Shown: positions 62,314-64,000 of the stretch, piece by piece
Numbering within the stretch: the first letter of the stretch is position 1
Layout: each line of letters opens with the position of its first letter
Source of the DNA: Aliiglaciecola sp041538045
Lineage (GTDB): Bacteria > Pseudomonadota > Gammaproteobacteria > Enterobacterales > Alteromonadaceae
Direction: 5' to 3'
NCBI RefSeq assembly: GCF_041538045.1
Contig: NZ_JBGOSE010000003.1
Span: 62,001 to 126,000, forward strand
Length of the DNA stretch: 64,000 nt
Notes under the pieces: model-generated
The model's database searches: none
What the model was told of the DNA's origin: nothing
The model's input: the letters and a program-made list of their open reading frames with translations, nothing else
Made by a program: the position numbers and the translations under genes

Positions 62314-63138
62314 TTAACCTAGAAGCTGAAGCGCTGATTGTGGACGCTGATTAGCCTGAGACAAAACAGTTAAACTGGCTTGCTGGATAATCTGGTTACG
62401 TGTCAATTCAGCGGTTTCAGTTGCGAAATCTGTATCACGAATACGTGAACGAGCGCCTGAAACGTTTTCAGAAATGTTACTTAAGTTTCTGATTGTAGAT
62501 TGAAAACGGTTTTGCAGGGCACCTAAATCGGCACGTACAGCTCCAACAGTAGAAATTGCAGCGGTAATTTCTGTTAACGCGGCAGATGCAGTTGCAATGC
62601 TAGCAACTGAAGTACCAGCAATACCTAGCCCTGAAGCGCCAAAACCACTGGTTCTAGACAAATTAACAGAGATAGTTTGGCCACCATTAGCACCTACTAG
62701 GAATGCCGCTGAAAACGCGCCATTTAGGATGTCAACACCGGCAAACTGTGAAGTTTGCGCTATACGTGAAATTTCAGTTTTAAGAGCTGATACTTCTTTC
62801 TGAAGCGCTAAACGGTCAGCAGAGGTGTTGATACCATTTTGTGATTGAACAGCTAAAGTACGGATACGTTGAAGTGAGTTTGTTACTTCGCCTAACGCAC
62901 CTTCAGCGGTTTGCGCTAAAGAAATCGCATCATTTGCATTTCGTACAGCTTGGTTAAGACCTTGAACCTGGGTGGTTAAACGGTCGGTGATTTGCAAACC
63001 AGCAGCATCATCCGCTGCACGGTTTATACGGAAACCAGAAGACAAACGCTCAAAAGACGTGCCTAAACGGTTAGATGAATCAAATAATTGACGTTGCGCA
63101 TTCAAAGACGAAACGTTGGTGTTAACGTATAATCCCAT
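62314..63138 (-). CDS. Flagellin (copy 4, outer type)
   Basis: A 274-residue flagellin closely resembling copy 1: VNTNVSSLNAQRQLFDSSNR, FERLSSGFRINRAADDAAGL, LTTQVQGLNQAVRNANDAIS and the C-terminal ANQRPQSALQLLG. First of the array in the direction of transcription. The start has TAGGAG eight bases upstream. Sigma-28 promoter at 63267-63293; its 3'UTR ends in the CUCCUAACGU hairpin and a terminator. Confidence 0.96.
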   Translation of the reverse strand: MGLYVNTNVSSLNAQRQLFDSSNRLGTSFERLSSGFRINRAADDAAGLQITDRLTTQVQGLNQAVRNANDAISLAQTAEGALGEVTNSLQRIRTLAVQSQNGINTSADRLALQKEVSALKTEISRIAQTSQFAGVDILNGAFSAAFLVGANGGQTISVNLSRTSGFGASGLGIAGTSVASIATASAALTEITAAISTVGAVRADLGALQNRFQSTIRNLSNISENVSGARSRIRDTDFATETAELTRNQIIQQASLTVLSQANQRPQSALQLLG

Positions 63139-63266
63139 GGGATATCTCCTACACTCTCAGTCCAGCGTTTCGCTGGCAACCGATAAAAATCGGTGGTTAA
63201 AAAACACATTCAAGAACATCAATCTTAGTCAAAACTAGATCGGTGTTACTGGCTCTCTCAGATAAG
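63139..63266 (-). other. 5' leader of flagellin copy 4
   Basis: Contains hairpins CCAGCG / CGCTGG (63162-63176) and CCGAT / ATCGG (63181-63194) and the repeat CTACACTCTCAGTCC at 63149-63163. About 120 bases of leader follow the predicted start site. Confidence 0.5.
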
Positions 63267-63293
63267 GTATCGACGGATTAAAAAATCCCTTTA
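63267..63293 (-). promoter_or_regulatory. Sigma-28 promoter of flagellin copy 4
   Basis: Minus-strand TAAAGGGA, an 11-base spacer and GTCGATAC, the same -10 form as copy 1. Confidence 0.82.
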
Positions 63294-63299
63294 ACTAAA

Positions 63300-63328
63300 T
63301 TTTGCCGTTTTTTATTAAAACGGCAAAA
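63300..63328. repeat. AT-flanked inverted repeat upstream of the flagellin array
   Basis: TTTTGCCGTTTT / AAAACGGCAAAA form a 12-bp stem between the copy 4 promoter and the divergent sialidase-like gene. It could end transcription in either direction or bind a regulator. Confidence 0.6.
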
Positions 63329-63396
63329 AATTTCCGCTTTGCAATATGTAATTATTTGAGATTCAATAGATTTTTCGACAAAAATAAATTTTAAAA

Positions 63397-64000
63397 ATGA
63401 TGATTAATTGGACTAATTCGATTTGGAAAACCTCGAAACACAGCGCATTTACTGATCTGTGTGCCTTTGCAGGCAAACTATTTGTTAGTTTTAGAGAGGC
63501 CTCTGATCATATGAGTAAGGATGGCGATATACGCATTGTCATTTGCGACTTAGATGGTAAAAAAATTAACGGCGTAAGTCTTAAAATGGCGAACTGTGAT
63601 TTGCGAGATCCCAAATTAACCGTCATGCCCGATGGTAAATTGCTGATGAACGCCTACGCCCGCTGTTACGATAACAAAGGAAAATGGTTGCATAGCCGTT
63701 CACTATGTTGGTTTTCCCAAGATGGGTTAAGCTGGTCCTCGCATCATTGGTTTGCAGAAAAAAACTGGTGGGTTTGGCGTATTCGTTGGCAAGATGGACA
63801 AGCCTATGGGTTTGCCTACAAACGAGCTCAACAACAACTTAATCTGTATAAAGGTAATCCGTTACGCACTTTTGATTGTTTTAAAACTGACGCACTTAGT
63901 TTAGCCAGCCATGGCCTCGGTTATCCTAATGAAAGTGATTTGTGTTTTAGCCAAAACGGCAATGCATATGCTGTGGTTCGCAGAGATGCAGACACTTTTA
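63397..64000 (+). CDS. Sialidase-like beta-propeller protein (5' part of gene)
   Basis: An open frame from the ATG at 63397 (a second ATG follows at once) to the right edge, 201 residues visible, without a stop. No signal peptide is seen, so it may be cytoplasmic. LFVSFREASDHMSKDGDIRI with an FRE triad resembles the catalytic Arg region of sialidase-like proteins; DLRDPKLTVMPDGKLLMNAY and the Asp-box-like CWFSQDGLSW support a six-bladed propeller. Lack of a good RBS is odd. In a locus that makes a nonulosonic acid, a matching hydrolase is plausible, but propellers of this kind have many substrates and the C-terminal part is missing. Confidence 0.65.
   Translation, partial: MMINWTNSIWKTSKHSAFTDLCAFAGKLFVSFREASDHMSKDGDIRIVICDLDGKKINGVSLKMANCDLRDPKLTVMPDGKLLMNAYARCYDNKGKWLHSRSLCWFSQDGLSWSSHHWFAEKNWWVWRIRWQDGQAYGFAYKRAQQQLNLYKGNPLRTFDCFKTDALSLASHGLGYPNESDLCFSQNGNAYAVVRRDADTF

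Overview
The window reads as chromosomal DNA of a marine gammaproteobacterium, most likely an Alteromonadaceae member of the Glaciecola/Paraglaciecola/Alteromonas type. This is inferred from gene content (the fli-flhB and flrABC order typical of polar flagella, an ECF sigma factor paired with a DUF3379 protein, a DUF3087 protein, several short flagellins in tandem) and a moderately AT-rich composition. No rRNA, tRNA, insertion sequence or CRISPR array was seen.

Region 1 (1-4864) is ordinary chromosome: the 3' part of a DUF885 peptidase-like gene, an ECF sigma factor with its likely anti-sigma partner, a DUF3087 membrane protein, a phosphatase-like secreted protein, YwbE and a RIO kinase. Region 2 (4919-23102) is the core polar-flagellum block on the minus strand: fliE-F-G-H-I-J-K-L-M-N-O-P-Q-R-flhB behind a clear sigma-54 promoter at 18685-18702, preceded by flrB-flrC (own sigma-54 promoter at 21472-21490) and the master regulator flrA. 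A divergent flagellin-like gene (23445-24245) follows.

Region 3 (24538-34282, plus strand) is a flagellin/glycan modification set: a large Maf-type motility glycosyltransferase with a duplicated N-terminal domain, a sulfotransferase, and an operon of methyltransferase, radical SAM enzyme, second methyltransferase, class III aminotransferase and a sialyltransferase-like protein behind a good sigma-28 promoter. Region 4 (34349-43563, minus) carries glycosyltransferases, methyltransferases, a KpsS-like protein and a LicD phosphotransferase downstream of three genes that together specify 2-hydroxyethylphosphonate: a cytidylyltransferase-PEP mutase fusion, phosphonopyruvate decarboxylase and a phosphonoacetaldehyde reductase-like dehydrogenase. 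Region 5 (43686-54965, minus) is a complete pseudaminic acid pathway (pseB, C, F, I, G, H plus a GT9 protein) continuing into an acyl carrier protein, SDR reductase, AMP-ligase, LuxE-like and LuxC-like module. Region 6 (55341-63138, minus) holds a FliT-like gene, fliS, fliD, flaG and four flagellin genes. A sialidase-like gene runs off the right end on the plus strand.

The inferred logic is that pseudaminic acid is made and CMP-activated, further decorated (acyl, methyl, sulfate and possibly phosphonate groups), and loaded on flagellins by Maf-type enzymes before FliS-guided export. The most unusual part is the roughly 2 kb of non-coding DNA between the flagellin genes. It contains two plus-strand sigma-54 promoters, each followed by a plus-strand terminator with no gene between, which suggests undescribed small RNAs. 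It also contains two 3'UTR hairpins with an identical CUCCUAACGU loop, complementary to the ribosome binding site of a neighbouring flagellin mRNA and placed directly before intrinsic terminators.
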